Assembly (NCBI GenBank): GCA_003971905.1
Contig: RSEE01000013.1
Location: forward strand, 868,001-932,000
Direction of reading: 5' to 3'
Length of the DNA: 64,000 nt
Origin: Moniliella sp. 'wahieum'
Lineage: Eukaryota > Basidiomycota > Moniliellomycetes > Moniliellales > Moniliellaceae
The notes below the pieces were generated by a model that made no database searches, was not told where the DNA came from, and worked only from the letters and a program-made list of their open reading frames with translations. The translations under genes were made by a program, and so were the position numbers. Of the stretch, positions 45,339 through 57,582 are shown piece after piece; position 1 is the first letter of the stretch, and each line of letters begins with the position of its first letter.

Positions 45339-45665
45339 GCTGGCAAGTGAGAAGGATGGAGGAGCGGAGGGAACAGGCGCGATGCGATCGATGGACCCAC
45401 CACCCGGTCCGTCCCCCAGCGAGCTTTTTGCGTAGCCTGAATTTTTTGTCGGTGGCGGAGGTTGAACGTTTCAATATCGCCTGACTCATAGCGAACTCAT
45501 ACCCATCTCACCGATCATCCCAACTTCATCGATGATTCGTTCCCATCCTGCATCCCGACAGACGCAGGCACTTAAGCTGAAGCTTCACTGATCGATGCAA
45601 CTGGCGGTTGGTCAGATACGCATCTACCCTGGACTTGCTATATAGGCGCGCGGAGCGAAGGAGGG

Positions 45666-45750
45666 ACAGATGGATGGATGGATGGATGGATGGATGGATG
45701 GATGATGGATGGATGGATGGGGATGGATGGATGGATGGATGGATTGCTTG
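45666..45750. repeat. (ATGG)n tetranucleotide microsatellite
   Basis: About 80 bp of tandem GATG/ATGG units with two interruptions (GATGATGG and GGGGATGG), followed by a short TGATTGAT run. It is non-coding, between SEN2 and the next gene. Confidence 0.9.
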
Positions 45751-46012
45751 ATTGATTGACAGGGTGGATGGACAAGGGAGCTTGAATAAACAAACATTCC
45801 GTTCTCGGGAGCTAACAAACAGTCGGCGCACGCAGCGCAGGCACCCTCGAGAAGACATGCAAACCAAAGATAAACCGTATGGAACAGCCGGGGGCAACAG
45901 GGATGGGTAAGGTACAATGGGACCAGGATGGGGAAACGGAGCAAAGCACAGGGACACGGCTGTCCCGAACATGTAATATGACAGATAATAGAACCGAAAC
46001 AAACGATGCGGA

Positions 46013-46046
46013 TGAGCTCTGAGATCTGAGATCTGAGATCTGAGAG
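46013..46046. repeat. Heptad palindrome array, AGATCTG x3
   Basis: GAGCTC is followed by three AGATCTG units at 7-bp spacing and a terminal GAGAGG. The core AGATCT is a palindrome. It lies 82 bp beyond the stop of the membrane-protein gene. A shorter relative (CTCAGATCTCAGATCTCA) lies near 49163-49183. Confidence 0.8.
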
Positions 46047-46127
46047 GGAAACATGCAACACAACATTACGCGCACACCGTGTCCGGGTGACGCAGAGCAA
46101 TCAATCACTGCGCCGTGCCCACCAGGT

Positions 46128-48978
46128 CTACTGGGTGGAAGCAAACACATCAAGCTCGTCGTCCAAATACGCCGAAAGCACATCAAACGATTGCGGGGGC
46201 GAGTGCGCTGGAGCGGCAAGATAGTTTCTTGGCCGAAGGGACGTGAGCGGCTCTGAAGGAGAGCGGATGTGCATTTCCTCCTTGACGGAAGCACTTCCTC
46301 GGGCTGGGAGAGCGTGTAGGCGTGGGGCCCGGGGCGGGAAGAGGGAGTAACAGGCCGGGCGGTGCGGGGAAGGGGAGAGTGGCGGCCCATGTGGGAGGAC
46401 AGGTTGTGCAGTGATGGAGGAGTAGGCGTGGCGGGCGAACCGGCGAGGGGGGAACCGCCGATGGGGAGAGCCCGACCGGGTGGGGAGAGCTGGTATTGTT
46501 TGGGGATAGGAAGAAAGCTGGCCGCTTGGACCCCCTTCCCCTTGGGCGTCACCATGTGTCGCTGACCTTCCAGGTCGGACTGTCCGATAAATCGAACGCC
46601 CGATTCTGCATAGTCTCCCCTAAGGCCATGCAGCAGAGGACAATGAGGCATCCGAGGAGGGTGTTCCACAGCTCGGTCGTGGCCCGGGCGGAAGCGGAAG
46701 AGAGCCCATGATAAGGCTCTGACGGATACCTGTTCCGAGGCGAGGGGGGATGTTGCCAGCCAGCAAGCCAGGGGAAGAGAACTGGCTGCTGTCTGGCGTG
46801 CTGAGCTCCGGCGGTACATGTCCAAGGAGCTGTACGAGTACCCCCCCAAAGGGCTTGGGTTGGCCCTCGAGCTACTAACACTCCCACGCTGGCCTGACTT
46901 GGCCCATGGACGGACAGGGTACGAAAGGGGCGATCCAGAGGGCAACTCGTACAACCCCAATCGGCCCTGCAGCTCCGCTTCGTCCGCCATGGAAGTGGTA
47001 CCTCGGCACTGCTCCCAGAAGGAGAGTGCGTAGGCGCTTTGACTTGAGACCTAGGGTCATGGGAACTGTCATCCCTACGTAATTTGAGTTGAGTTGACGA
47101 AAGAGGAGCGGGCGCACCTCCATTTGCGGGGAAGGTGGTTGGCCAGGCGAGTAGGATCGTATCGGTGGCCACGTTAGCTCCGTGGGCGAAACAGGGGGGT
47201 GGGACGGCTCGACCAAAGGCAATGGGGAGCAGGATAAAGGGACTGTAGGGGCGCTTTGGCCATGGGTTGCTGTGGCGTGTCAAATACCGACGCATCTTCG
47301 TCCGACTGGGTCCGCTGGAGGCGAGGGAACACAAAGCTCATATCCGGCCGAGGGTTGGCGCTTTGGGCTTTGCGCATGGGGTACCCCATCCCGACACATC
47401 TTTCCCTGCATACATCCCTGCCGGCCGCACTTGGGAGCGATGGGCAAGGGGGGAGGTCGGATCCCGCCTTCGCGACGGGAAGCTAGATCCAAAGTCGGCC
47501 GAGTGAGCCACGCGCATGTCTTGTGACGAGACGGTCGGGAGCGGAACTGTGTGTAAGCTGCGCGGTGCTCTCCATAGGGGAGAGAGGGTCCACCCTGGGT
47601 AACGACGGCAATGGGAGCGAGGTACTGCTTTTGGTAAAGTGTTTTAGGTTGGCATGCTAAGTTTCTGCTTCACGTGCGTCACAGGGGAACCACCAAGATC
47701 ACTGGGTAATGCAACGCTCTTGGCGGCTGTGTGTGACGGGGGAAGACGGAAGAACGGGTGGGGAGTTCGGGTGCATCGCCGCCCAATTGCAAGTATTGGA
47801 ATAAAGCATCGAGCAAGTTCTGCCGTTCCTTGGCGGCGGAGTCGAGTTCTTGTGTCCTCGCTCCTCGGGCGTGGACGTACCGAATGGGCAACGGACATGG
47901 CGCCCGACAGGGCGGGATGAACGTTGATCCGTCCTTGGACGGACGGGGTGAGGCGAGCCTGAGGGCAACGGTGTGAACGGTTGCGAATCCAAAACTCCAC
48001 ATGACGATCAAACTCACATGCTCCTGCACACTCAAACGAGTCATTGGAACCGTTCCGCTCACGCACCGTTCGTAGGAGGCTGTGCGACTGCTACCATGGC
48101 CCTAGAACGTGCCAGACGCTGGAACCATTGGGCGGGCTTGCCTTGGGTGGACCCCCCGTTGGTGTGCCGCGTGAACCTGCTTGCCAAGTATCCAGCTGGA
48201 GCCGGGTCGAAAGTTGAGGCGAGGAAGGTGCGGGCGAGGCTGTGGGGGAGTGGCGGGGGGCCCTCTTGGTACAGGGTCAACAAGGCGCATCGAAACACTG
48301 CTTTGCTTCGGGCGCGTCGGCCTGCGGTTCCCGACATAGACTGGGACCGCGAGGTTAGTTCAAGAAAAGCAGAAAGGGGAGGGGGTTGAAAGCAAAATAG
48401 ACATACAGGAGAAGGCTTGGACATCTTGCCACTGAGCTTACGAGTGCGGGCACTGTTGTTGGGATTCGGGTGGGATCAGGAGGCAAGGGACATTTTGGCT
48501 CACCGGGGAAGGGACGAGCGTGATGGGGTGAGTGTGCGGGGGTCAAGGGCTTGATGAATGGTGCGGGGGAAGGACAGGACAAAGGAGAATCGGACGGCAT
48601 GATGGGCAGGCAGCTGGGAAAAGGGAGTGCCAAGGGTACAGAAAGTGTACTGTTGGTGAAGAGAGGTGACGACTAGCAGCACACCTGGCTTGCCATCTGC
48701 ACCGGGCCTGCGGACGATGCGGGGCGATGTGGGCGGGGGGGAGAGGGGCGTCGGAGCGAAGGCGACGGATGTGGGGCGTGGGCGAGGCTGGATGCGTATT
48801 ATCCGCTGGGCCAGGCGTCTGTGCTGGTGCTGGGCAGCAGATGGAGGCGGGGGTCAGAGGCAGAAGGGGCGGTGGTGCGAGCCGCGTGTTGGGTCGCCAG
48901 CGGGGCGTGCGACTGCTTGGGTGCAACCAGCTGGCCAAGCGAGGCGTCGCGGTGACCGATGAGCGTCGCATATGCAAT
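46128..48978 (-). CDS. Unidentified membrane protein gene (frameshifted, 5' part uncertain)
   Basis: I do not recognise this gene. The 3' half is convincing: a hydrophobic helix ELWNTLLGCLIVLCCMAL, then DYAESGVRFIGQSDLEGQRH and GVQAASFLPIPKQYQLSPPG, Ser/Pro-rich sequence with SSHMGRHSPLPRTARPVTPS, and the end SFDVLSAYLDDELDVFASTQ, stopping at 46128 after one frame change near 46285. Upstream blocks in shifting frames include MADEAELQGRLGLYELPSGS (ATG at 46990), AKERQNLLDALFQYLQLGGD and AVFRCALLTLYQEGPPPLPH with SLARTFLASTFDPAPAGYLA. A plausible 76-nt intron lies at 48341-48416 (GTATGT, CTAAC branch, CCCAG). It could be one long gene or two. The TM helix followed by a Ser/Pro-rich tail would suit an ER or nuclear-envelope protein, but that is a guess. 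Confidence 0.45.
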
Positions 48979-49484
48979 CGCCCGCACAGGGACCGTGCTC
49001 TCTGGCGCTCAGATCCAGATCTCGCACGGGGCGTGATCGATGATCAGCTTCAAGCTTCAGTGTTCGATGCCAGCGCTCAGCCGCTCAGCCATCGGTGACG
49101 GGGACAAGGCCACACGAGCACCTCCACATCACCACCCCCATCTCACGCTCAGCCGCTCAGAAGCTCTCAGATCTCAGATCTCACTAGCTCACTGGCCAAG
49201 CCCACACGCCACCGGCCATCTATCCCACATCATGAGCATCATGTGCCTCATGCAGCAGCATGCGAATGCCTCCTCCAGTTCACCATCGCGCCGGCCAAGC
49301 AAGGAAGGGGCGAATGCACAGAGCGTGGACCCTGTGTGGGATTCATCGTCCCCAATATACTCGGTTACTCAGTACTCAACGTACTCAGCGCTTTGGGCGG
49401 CTAAGCACTCAATATTACGAGTACGCTCTGTACTGGCACGTAACCGGCCCCCTTCTGTCCCAGCCAACGTAAAAGCTTAGTGCA

Positions 49485-49695
49485 CTTGAAGCTTGAAGCT
49501 TGGAAGCTTGAAGCTGTAGAAGGACCTCTGAGGCTGAGCCTCAAAACATCTCTCTCGATCTCAATGTTCTCAACTAACATTGCTGAGCCGCTGGAAGCGT
49601 GAAGCTTGAAGACCTTGAATTACCTTGAAGCTTGAAGCTTGAAGCTTGAAGCTGGAACCTTGAACGTGTTGAACTCAACGTTGAGCTGGAAGCTT
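49485..49695. repeat. Heptad palindrome cluster (GAAGCTT, AACGTTG)
   Basis: Two runs of GAAGCTT units (49485-49515 and 49615-49655), with degenerate units between them (GAAGCGT, GAAGACC), pass into TTGAACGTGTTGAACTCAAC and GTTGAGCTGGAAGCTTGAAC. The 7-bp step is kept across unit changes. Confidence 0.75.
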
Positions 49696-50309
49696 GAACC
49701 ATCTGCTGAACGAATGGGCCGCTACAGTCACGAGGTAGTCACGGTGCCCAAGTGATTAGTGATTAGTGACTAGTGGCTTCGGGCTGACGCGCCACATGTC
49801 ACTGGGTGGCCGCCCAGGTAACTGGGGAGCCCGTGCGGCCCTTAGGCCTTAGGCCTTATAGTATTGTCTTCTCAGATCTCATTGAAAGAGAGCTTGAGGA
49901 TGGACGAAGAAACGCTACGCCCCTGCATCACGCGTATCACGCATCATGCCCTCAGGCTCGCTCAGAGCTGAACCTTAGCACTCATCGACATCGGGCGTGT
50001 GCTGCCGCTTGCTCTTCGTACCACCCAATTAGGAAGTCGTCAGAAGGTCAAGCTCTCTGGCTCGCACCATTGGCTTGCGAATCTGATGTCCAGACGAGAT
50101 CTGATGCATATGTTGTAGCGCGGGTGAATACGAATGAGCGCGTCGAGTTATAACTGTCGTGACGTGTTGAACCGTGCCTAAGCGAGGAAGAGAGTACATA
50201 GCAGGATGAACATGTAACGTTCAAATGCTTAGTTAGGCCTTAGGCCTTAGGCGAGTTCGCGTGGCTTCGTGGGTACGGCACTTGATGCATGTTGAACGTG
50301 TTGAACGTT

Positions 50310-50345
50310 GAACGTTGATCGATGATCGATGATCTCGATGATCGC
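50310..50345. repeat. Heptad palindrome array (AACGTTG passing into GATCGAT)
   Basis: TTGAACGTTGAACGTTGATC continues directly into GATGATCGATGATCTCGATG. Two different palindrome families (AACGTT and ATCGAT) are joined in register. Confidence 0.75.
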
Positions 50346-50584
50346 TCGGCCCTATCCAGCATCACTGCATCACCGGCATCACCAGCCCCACGGCTTGGAA
50401 TCGGTAGGGGAGATCGAGAGCACCCTCGGCACGAAACGTTGGCTTGTATAGGAAGCAATGATCGATGATCATCAGTTACGCGTTACGCGCTACGCTTCAG
50501 TGCACACTGGGCGGCCGACCAGCAATCGCGTGTCCCACCAGAACCGAGGCACGTGGGGCAGGTTGCCGAGCTATACAGGGTGCA

Positions 50585-50632
50585 AAACAGTCACGCGGTC
50601 ACGCGGTCACGGTGACCGGTGACCGGTGAAGC
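50585..50632. repeat. Heptad palindrome array (GGTCACG / GGTGACC)
   Basis: GTCACGCGGTCACGCGGTCA leads into CGGTGACCGGTGACCGGTGA and then AAGCTTGAAG. The GGTSACC palindrome repeats each 7 bp and joins a GAAGCTT unit at its end. Confidence 0.75.
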
Positions 50633-50737
50633 TTGAAGCCGGTGATCCGATGAGCACGGAGCCTTCTCTTGTGAATATGAGCCAGCGCTGACCCGCTGAC
50701 CCCTGAGCCGGGGGCCGCCGGCAGAGGCCTCTCTAGC

Positions 50738-50815
50738 TTCCCTGAGGCCTGAGGCTTAGGCCTGTGGCTCAGGCGGCCTAAGGCCTCTTAGCCCAAGGCC
50801 TAAGGCCTAAGGATC
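50738..50815. repeat. Heptad palindrome cluster (GAGGCCT / AAGGCCT)
   Basis: A cluster of AGGCCT palindromes with mostly 7-bp spacing (CCTGAGGCCTGAGGCTTAGG, then GGCCTAAGGCCT and CCAAGGCCTAAGGCCTAAGG). Shorter relatives occur at 49846-49858, 50237-50250, 51596-51620, 41262-41282 and 59584-59602. Confidence 0.75.
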
Positions 50816-50964
50816 AGTAACGGATAACCGTAACCGGTAGCCAGTAAAGCCGAAGGCCTGGAAAGGCTTAGGGTTAAGGCCAAGCAGCATAGGCCTATCA
50901 CGTGCCAGTGCAGCTTTTTAGGCCTTGGGCCGCGTTACGCGTTAGGCCTTTTAAAGTCGGATGC

Positions 50965-51337
50965 TTGAACAAGCAGAATACGACAAGAACGCCAAGTACC
51001 AGGGACGCACTCAAGAGCCGTTTTTCCCCCTGGTTTTGACGACGCGAGGATACTACGGCACCAAGACGGCGGGCAAGTTGTTTGCGCATTGGAAGGAGTT
51101 GGCTACTAAGTCTCAGTGGAAATGGTTCCTCGCTCGGATGTCAACCACGTTCCTCCGTGTCCACACGCGCTTCCTAGGGTACGGGACCGGATGGCGTGAG
51201 CCGGAGGGTCCTGATATCCTGGCGATCCCCCTGGTCCCTTGACCCTGGTGGCGCCCCCAAGTAACCCCCGCAAGATGAACGGTTAGGTTTAGACGTAGCG
51301 TTCCCCTGTCCCAGCCTTAAGCTCTGTCAATGAAATG
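50965..51337 (+). repeat. Dispersed ~370-bp repeat, copy B, with an intact 80-codon frame
   Basis: In this copy a frame is open from 50961 to 51242. It begins MLEQAEYDKNAKYQGRTQEP, includes TTRGYYGTKTAGKLFAHWKE and SQWKWFLARMSTTFLRVHTR, and ends GPDILAIPLVP. Copies A and C share the DNA, with frame breaks at homopolymers. The fixed right boundary (…CTTAAGCTCTGTCAATG) in all three copies marks one end of the repeat. The peptide has no family I can name; it may be an internal piece of a transposon coding region. Confidence 0.8.
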
Positions 51338-53495
51338 GACGTGGTCTAGGTTTGGAATTTGAGACCCACACAGCAAAGTGTGAGACGAGCATTCCTGCCT
51401 CGGCCTCATCCACATCAGTCCTCCGTCGACGCGTCGACAGAGAATATTGATATTGATGTGGCCTGAAGCTCAGGCCGAGGGCCTTTCTGACCTGAGGCTC
51501 ACAGACTTCAGCCTGAAGCTTGAAGCTGCCGCTCACGCTCAGGGCGCTCAGAGCGCCAAGCCCACACCTGAGGCAATTATGCGAGTTACGGCCCTGAGGT
51601 CTGAGGCCTGAGGCCTGAGTTAACGTGCTACATGTTGACGTTAATCGATAACCACATTGAGAGCTTCTCGTAGGCAACAGCCTCAGCCTATAGGCTAAGG
51701 GCAGAACCCCGCCGGTCACCTTGTACCCACCCCTGTCACCTCAGATTGAGGGCTCCTCCCTCAAAAGCCTCATCGACCTCATCGGGCTCGCCGCCTTACC
51801 GCCTCACCTTGGCGCTCAGCTCTCATAGCGAGGGGCTGAGCTTCATTGAACGTTCTGTTAAACCAAGATTCCGTATCTTCCGTCGGGGGGCGAGGGTGTT
51901 CTGTACTGAGAGCGGAATATCCCTGAGCCATCCTGGACATTCGTCCATGTCTATCTCGTATTCCCTGCCTGAGGCCAGAGACCCCTCAGACCTCAGCCTG
52001 AGACCTGTGACCGGGTGACCACTGAGTCTCAGTGTACTGATCTGGGTCAAGATCCATAATCGATTATCCATGATCCACATAAATCCATGACACTGTCATG
52101 TGGACCTAGCTCAGCCTCAGCTTTCATGGTATCCGTATTTGGTACGCTAGTCTGTACTCAGTCAATCGCATGTCTGTTCCGGTTCTATGATAGTCCCACA
52201 ATTATAACAGTTCCATCGGCAAAACGGTCATACCTTTGATAGTTTTGACCGCATGTTCGGTCATGCATCATGCACAGTGCATGCCAGCCGCGGATGACCT
52301 TATTGGCTTGAAGCGCTTTTGAGGGTACTTACAGGAGGCTGCGACGGGGGTTGAGATTTTGAATGGTTTTATAGCGATCGAGAGTCGTCCCGAATCTACT
52401 GTCGAGAAGACCAAAAATACCGTGCCAGTACTACTCAGTGCATGCCAATTTATAGTCAGAGTTGCAAGACAGTTTTTCTACCATCATGATTACGATTTCT
52501 TAAGTCGGACTGATGTTGCTCAGGATGTTTGTGGTGTGTTGATGATTAGAATTGAGGGAGGGAATATCCGATAAGGTGTCACGCGTCACAGCCCTCTTAG
52601 GCCATCGATCATCTGGCAATCTTCCCTCCGTTGTTCCCTTGCTTCACACAGTCATGCAGTCATCTCCTCTCCTCTACCAACGAATCCTTTGCAACCTTGA
52701 GTACTCGGATCTACTCGCCTCCCCCTGGCTCACCTAAAATGCACCTGTTGACTGTGATCCTCCGGCTCCCAGTCGGTAGACCAGGTTCGCCTCCTCGGTT
52801 CCATCGGCTTCACGCTGGCGTCCTAGCGTGTCACGGTCCCTGTGCCCTGCACTCTCTCCTGTTGTGTGACTCACTGGCCCTGTGCCTAGTCCGGCCTCCT
52901 ATATAGATGCCTCTGTACCCAGACCCAACTCTGGCTCCAATCCATCACCTTCTCCTCATCCTTCTGCCCGTCCGGCTCCCTATAGGCCAACAGCACCCAT
53001 AGTTGACCATTCTCTTACTCTTCATTGTCCTGATCAAGTTAGGAAAGAGTATACGTCACGGATATACCGTGAAGCTTCAAGATTTAGGCAAATTAATGAA
53101 GCCAGTCAAAGGTGATGAGCAAAACGAGAAGATGGGACAATAAGTTGAGCTAGAACAGAGAGGTAATAGTAATAGTACATCGTACAGGGCCAGGGTACTA
53201 AGTGCCTGGTTCCCCAGATTGGCTCAATCTACCTTTATTGATCAGCTCTCGTGTAACATGTAACAAGCCCCTCCTCTGACCCCTTCCACTCCACACGCGT
53301 TGTTAACTCGATGTTACAGGGTGACGGCGGGCGGGCGCGAACCGGGGAGAGCTCATACTTTCCCCTTTCTGCTCTTACCAAGGTCGTGTTTATGGCAAGA
53401 CTGATGGGCTGGTATGTCCGAACGTGAAACAAGCTCATGTATTTTGTGTCTAAACCGAACACATGTTCAGTTCGAGCTACTATTATGCAAAACTC

Positions 53496-54371
53496 TGTGT
53501 TCGGAGGGGGCCCGCCCGGTGGGGTTTAGGGGTACAATTATCCCTTGGAGATCCTAAGGTCGACTCAAGGTAGTTACGCGCTTGGGCTGATTGGTGGGCC
53601 CGAGCGGGGCTAGAGACAAGGAGATGGCTCTTGGCGTATAGCAGAGGCAACAGTAAATGTCGCAAGGCTGCGTAGCACCGGCTTGGGCGGCAGGATCGTG
53701 TCTGAAGCCTCTGGGTTCAGGTACGGGGAGTGGCAGCGGAGGACCAACTCTGCGGGACTGGAGCTGGACTGGGACTGAGGGGGGTGTGGCTAGGAGCAGG
53801 ACCACACGCGGCTGAACTGAGTTTTGGGCTTCGGCGTGGCGCCTGGGAGGCACACCCAAACTGGATTGTCTGAGGACGGAGAGTTGAAGACGGGCGCTGG
53901 AGGACGAGGATGGGAAGAGGAGGGGAGCAACTAAGAGAGGATGAGTTGCCTGTACTGGGTTGATCAATTGGCGAGGAGAGTATACTCTATAGGGGGAGAC
54001 GCCAATGGGCCGTGGGGGGAAACCATGAACCATTGCTAACAGACAGAGACTAAAAGGGAAATGATGCACTAGAGGACGAATGGCGGACAGGGGAAAACAG
54101 GGAGACGGTTACTGCACGGGCAACCTAGAAACTAGGTAAGGTAAACAGGTACGTGGCGACTATCGTCGCAAAGGAAACTACTGACAATTGGGTGGCCATG
54201 CGGTAACCACCAATTCACTTGGGCAAGAGGCGACTATTGTCGCGCGGATACGTCGGACAGGTCATCGCGCTGGCGGTCTTGCCAGCCGCGATCGAACTGA
54301 GTTGGATCCGGGTGCGCGCTGAGCGGACGGGCCTCAGCTGAGATCGGATCAGATCCAATCTGACCCATGAC
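53496..54371 (-). mobile_element. Diverged LTR copy (inverted relative to 1152-1972)
   Basis: Aligned by eye with 60294-61113, it shares the segment around GGTACAATTATCCC, TCGACTCAAGGTAGT, GGGCTAGAGACAAGGAG and, further on, TTGCCTGTACTGGGTTGATC and GGCGACTATTGTCGC. The start (TGTGTTCGGAGG) and end (about ATCTGACCCATGAC) are degenerate, so exact ends and a target duplication could not be fixed. It is an older family member. Confidence 0.6.
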
Positions 54372-57300
54372 CAACCTGGGGACGGGGTTAGGAAAGCGAA
54401 AGGCGCGCGTAGGCTCTGACGGGCTTGCCGGTTCATCTTCGCCCGTGAGACTTTCGTACGAGCAAGTCGATCCTTATTGCGTTGGCTTTTTGAGTCCCTC
54501 TCTGATTTTATCCTATCTCGAATCTTTTTTTGGACCGGGGGTGGGCGCATATCATCAGCTCTGAGTTGAGCTCACGTTTCTGATGGGCGTTAGTTCTTGA
54601 TGGGCGTTAGTTTCTTGATGGGCGCGTCTCGTATATACTCATTGCGAAGCTCTCTATCGCCTCATGATTTTCTCTTTCCCAGCGGAAGGTGGAGAATCGG
54701 CCCTTTTTACTTTGGGTCTTTCTTGTGTTGCAGTGGCCGCGTTCCCGTTCCCGTTCCTCAGGTGTGGCTCATATTTGTGTGGAAATCATTCCCGACTTGG
54801 TCTGTGCTCTCTTTTGTGGATCATCGGCCTCAATTCTTGACTTATTTCCTAGTTGCATCTCTTCTATTCCTTATAGATGCTGTCTTCATGGCCATTGTGA
54901 TCCATATTATTTTCCCCTATAGCGTACCTTTTCGTCTTCTTTTTATCTTTGTAATCACCATCTTTTGCCAATCCATCATTGACACAATTGGCAACCCCGT
55001 GCTTCTCTCCTGGTTTACCAGCGTCCCATGAATCAGTTTCCAGCGCCCACCCCACTTTGTTTTCCTGCATCCACTCGACGGGACATCTAAGTATACTGCA
55101 TATCTCCAGTATCCAGTTCGCCTGTACGGATCTCCCGTCGGCGATCCTATATGCAAGGTATAAGGGCCTGTCCGACCTTATTGTTTTCCTGTGTCATCCT
55201 TCCGGTCAACCCATTAGGGCTACGGACTACAGACTTCTCTTGTTATGGTGTGTAACACGCAACCTTGCCACGCCAGTCGACACCCCCACTACATCCCAAT
55301 CAAAAGGACTCACCTCGTCTCTTGCTCTGGTAGGATCTGTGCCCGCCGCAGCGTTCAGGCTTGATCAACCGCGAGTGGTCTGTCCACCTACAAAAGGAAG
55401 CACCCTTAAATTACAAGTCGGGCCCCAGTTCAGGGCCGCCCCTAACACTCGGGGACGAAAAAGGCCAGAAATACATCCAGAAAGGAGAAAGCACACAGGC
55501 CCACAGAATGATACCTACTTCCCTATAACTAAGGGAGAGAATGTTAATATAGTTCGGGTTATGCTGACCCCACACAAACACTCTCACAGTCAGACATAGC
55601 CACCACAGATTGACGGAGGCATCTTCTTGATCTGATTACAGACCCTGTTTCCCAAGTGCCTCTATGATGCTATAACCCTCTCCACATCGGATTCAGCTCG
55701 CACGGTTCCAGTTTCAGAAAAAAAACATATACTTCGTGACACGGGGGCGACAGGGCGGACGACTGTGCCGCAGTCGAACTCATATACTTCTCTCGTCTTC
55801 CTTGCATGGATAGGTTGTATCTAGGCCAGGAACCGGGCTGGCTCTCCTAATAATAGACGCTAAACAACCCATGTACTCCGTCGTGACCAAACAGAGAATA
55901 TTCCCTTTCCATTCGTCCCACGTTTGCATCGAGTCGAGGTGGTCCACCCGTTGGTTTGTTGGTCCCTGCTTTTATCCTGCTCTGATTTCTTTCTACTTCA
56001 ACCTAGTTGTACGCAAATGAGTTTGAGTACTGCGTGGAGCCGATTTTGATCGTAGCGTCCCCCATTATGGCGGCGAGGTTCTCCCCTCATGCTATTTTGC
56101 GGGCTGCACGTGTTTTGACTGTTCTCCCGTTTCTGACACGGAGTGTGGGAAGGGATGCCTTGTTTTGGTCTGTGTTTCTTGCTGACAGCCATCACGTCAT
56201 ACTCTTGTCTCCTTGCCCGTTTCTTCATTGCTTTCTTCATTACTTCGATAGATCTTGGGTCTGTACGGCTCTTGCGATCCATATGTTATTTCCCTCACAA
56301 GGTAGGGTCATTTCTTTTTCATTTCGTTTTTCCACGTCTTCACTTCTTTGTATTAAGGTATGCTGTTTGCCAATCCAACCGACTCACGACATGCAAATCC
56401 TGCGCTTCTATACTAATTTGCCACAGCAGCACCCCAGACCAGTATTAAGCGAACAACAACTCGCCTGTTTCCACTTCACTGGGTAGTAGCCATTACCGTC
56501 CAAGTTCAGCGTCCTTGCGACTGGGCATTAAAGTTGCCGTGCCCCACATCAGTAGCCATGCAGTCTCTTCATCAGTATGTGGATCCAATCATGCAAATCG
56601 CGCGTGATCATATACCAGAGTTGAATTGTCCCAATGATATAGCCTGTCCGGCCCTGTCTCGTTCCCTGAGTCGCCTTCCTAACCGGCTCTTCCTCTGCAC
56701 CTCAAGCTCACCACAGGGCGCTCACCGCTGGCTCCCCTCCATCTCTTTGCTTTTATTTTCCCCTCAGGATAAGGCCCAAGGGGGGACGCGTGACGCCGCT
56801 GGTACGGGCGAAGTGCCGGGCGCGGGCTGTTCTGAGCTCAGCGCGCTCAGCTCAGCTCAGCGCCAGCCTCGCAGCGTCACCGGTCACTAGGCACACTCCA
56901 ATTGACACAGGGACAGTGTGGTATCTGAAATGCGTTTCTCCGATCACCGGACGGGCACGAGAAAACTGCACCACCGCAAGGCGTGGCACAGCAGCAGAGT
57001 GCGAGAGCGTGACCCTGGCCAAGCAAGCGGAACGAATTTGACGAGTAGCCATGTGCTGGCTCTCGCCTGCCTGTGCGGTGCCATCCAGACAGGCCGCAGA
57101 GCCACTCTTGTCCCATCTCAGATGGAGGCGCTCGGCCTGAGGCTTTTTCCTGAGCGGCTCAGATCAGCCGCCGCAGTGACTGGTGGCATGCATGACATGT
57201 GGCATGCCATAGTCAAGCTGTCAAGCTGTGCCCAGTTCCACGCTTCAAGTGACTTTTCCAAATCGCAAGCCCACGCCTTTTGCCTGTCCCACCGCTCTCA

Positions 57301-57582
57301 ATCCTCTTTGCCCGCCATCCTGAGCGTCCTGGGCGGCATCATCCTCGTCCGCCCGCTTCAACCAGTCTGGCCTAGCGCCCTTGGCACGCGACGCACCGCA
57401 TTCGCTTCTCTGCGCGCTCTGCACTAATCCCTCCCTCCGGGCCATTCCATACTCCATTGCGACCAGCACAGCCCTCACTGCGCCTCGCTAGTCTGCCCAT
57501 ACCCACCCACAGCCTCTCCCTGCAGCATACCCGTATACACACGGCTCCCCGCCCGCACCATCTCCTTGCCAAGCTCCGTGGC

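Larger units (their letters stand above)
45339..46127. other. Intergenic, with tetranucleotide microsatellite and AGATCTG heptads
   Basis: This 790-bp gap separates the 3' end of the membrane-protein gene from the SEN2 start. It contains the ATGG/GGAT microsatellite and the heptad array at 46013-46046. The minus-strand frame that reads Pro-Ser-Ile-His repeats is just the microsatellite translated. Confidence 0.5.
48979..57582. other. Gene-poor, repeat-rich region (8.6 kb)
   Basis: No gene could be supported. Contents seen are heptad arrays at 49485-49695, 50310-50345, 50585-50632, 50738-50815 and 51596-51620, copy B of the dispersed repeat (50965-51337), a diverged LTR (53496-54371), and AT-richer blocks at 52.1-53.2 and 54.4-56.6 kb. 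Open frames at 52359-52574, 52882-53115 and 54979-55599 have no recognisable domain and may be decayed transposon pieces. A triplicated GATGGGCGTTAGTT motif lies at 54579-54630. Confidence 0.55.

Noticed and set aside
45526..46100. Two minus-strand 158-codon frames with Ser-Ile-His-Pro repeats
   Set aside because: They translate the ATGG microsatellite; no conserved flanking sequence supports a gene.
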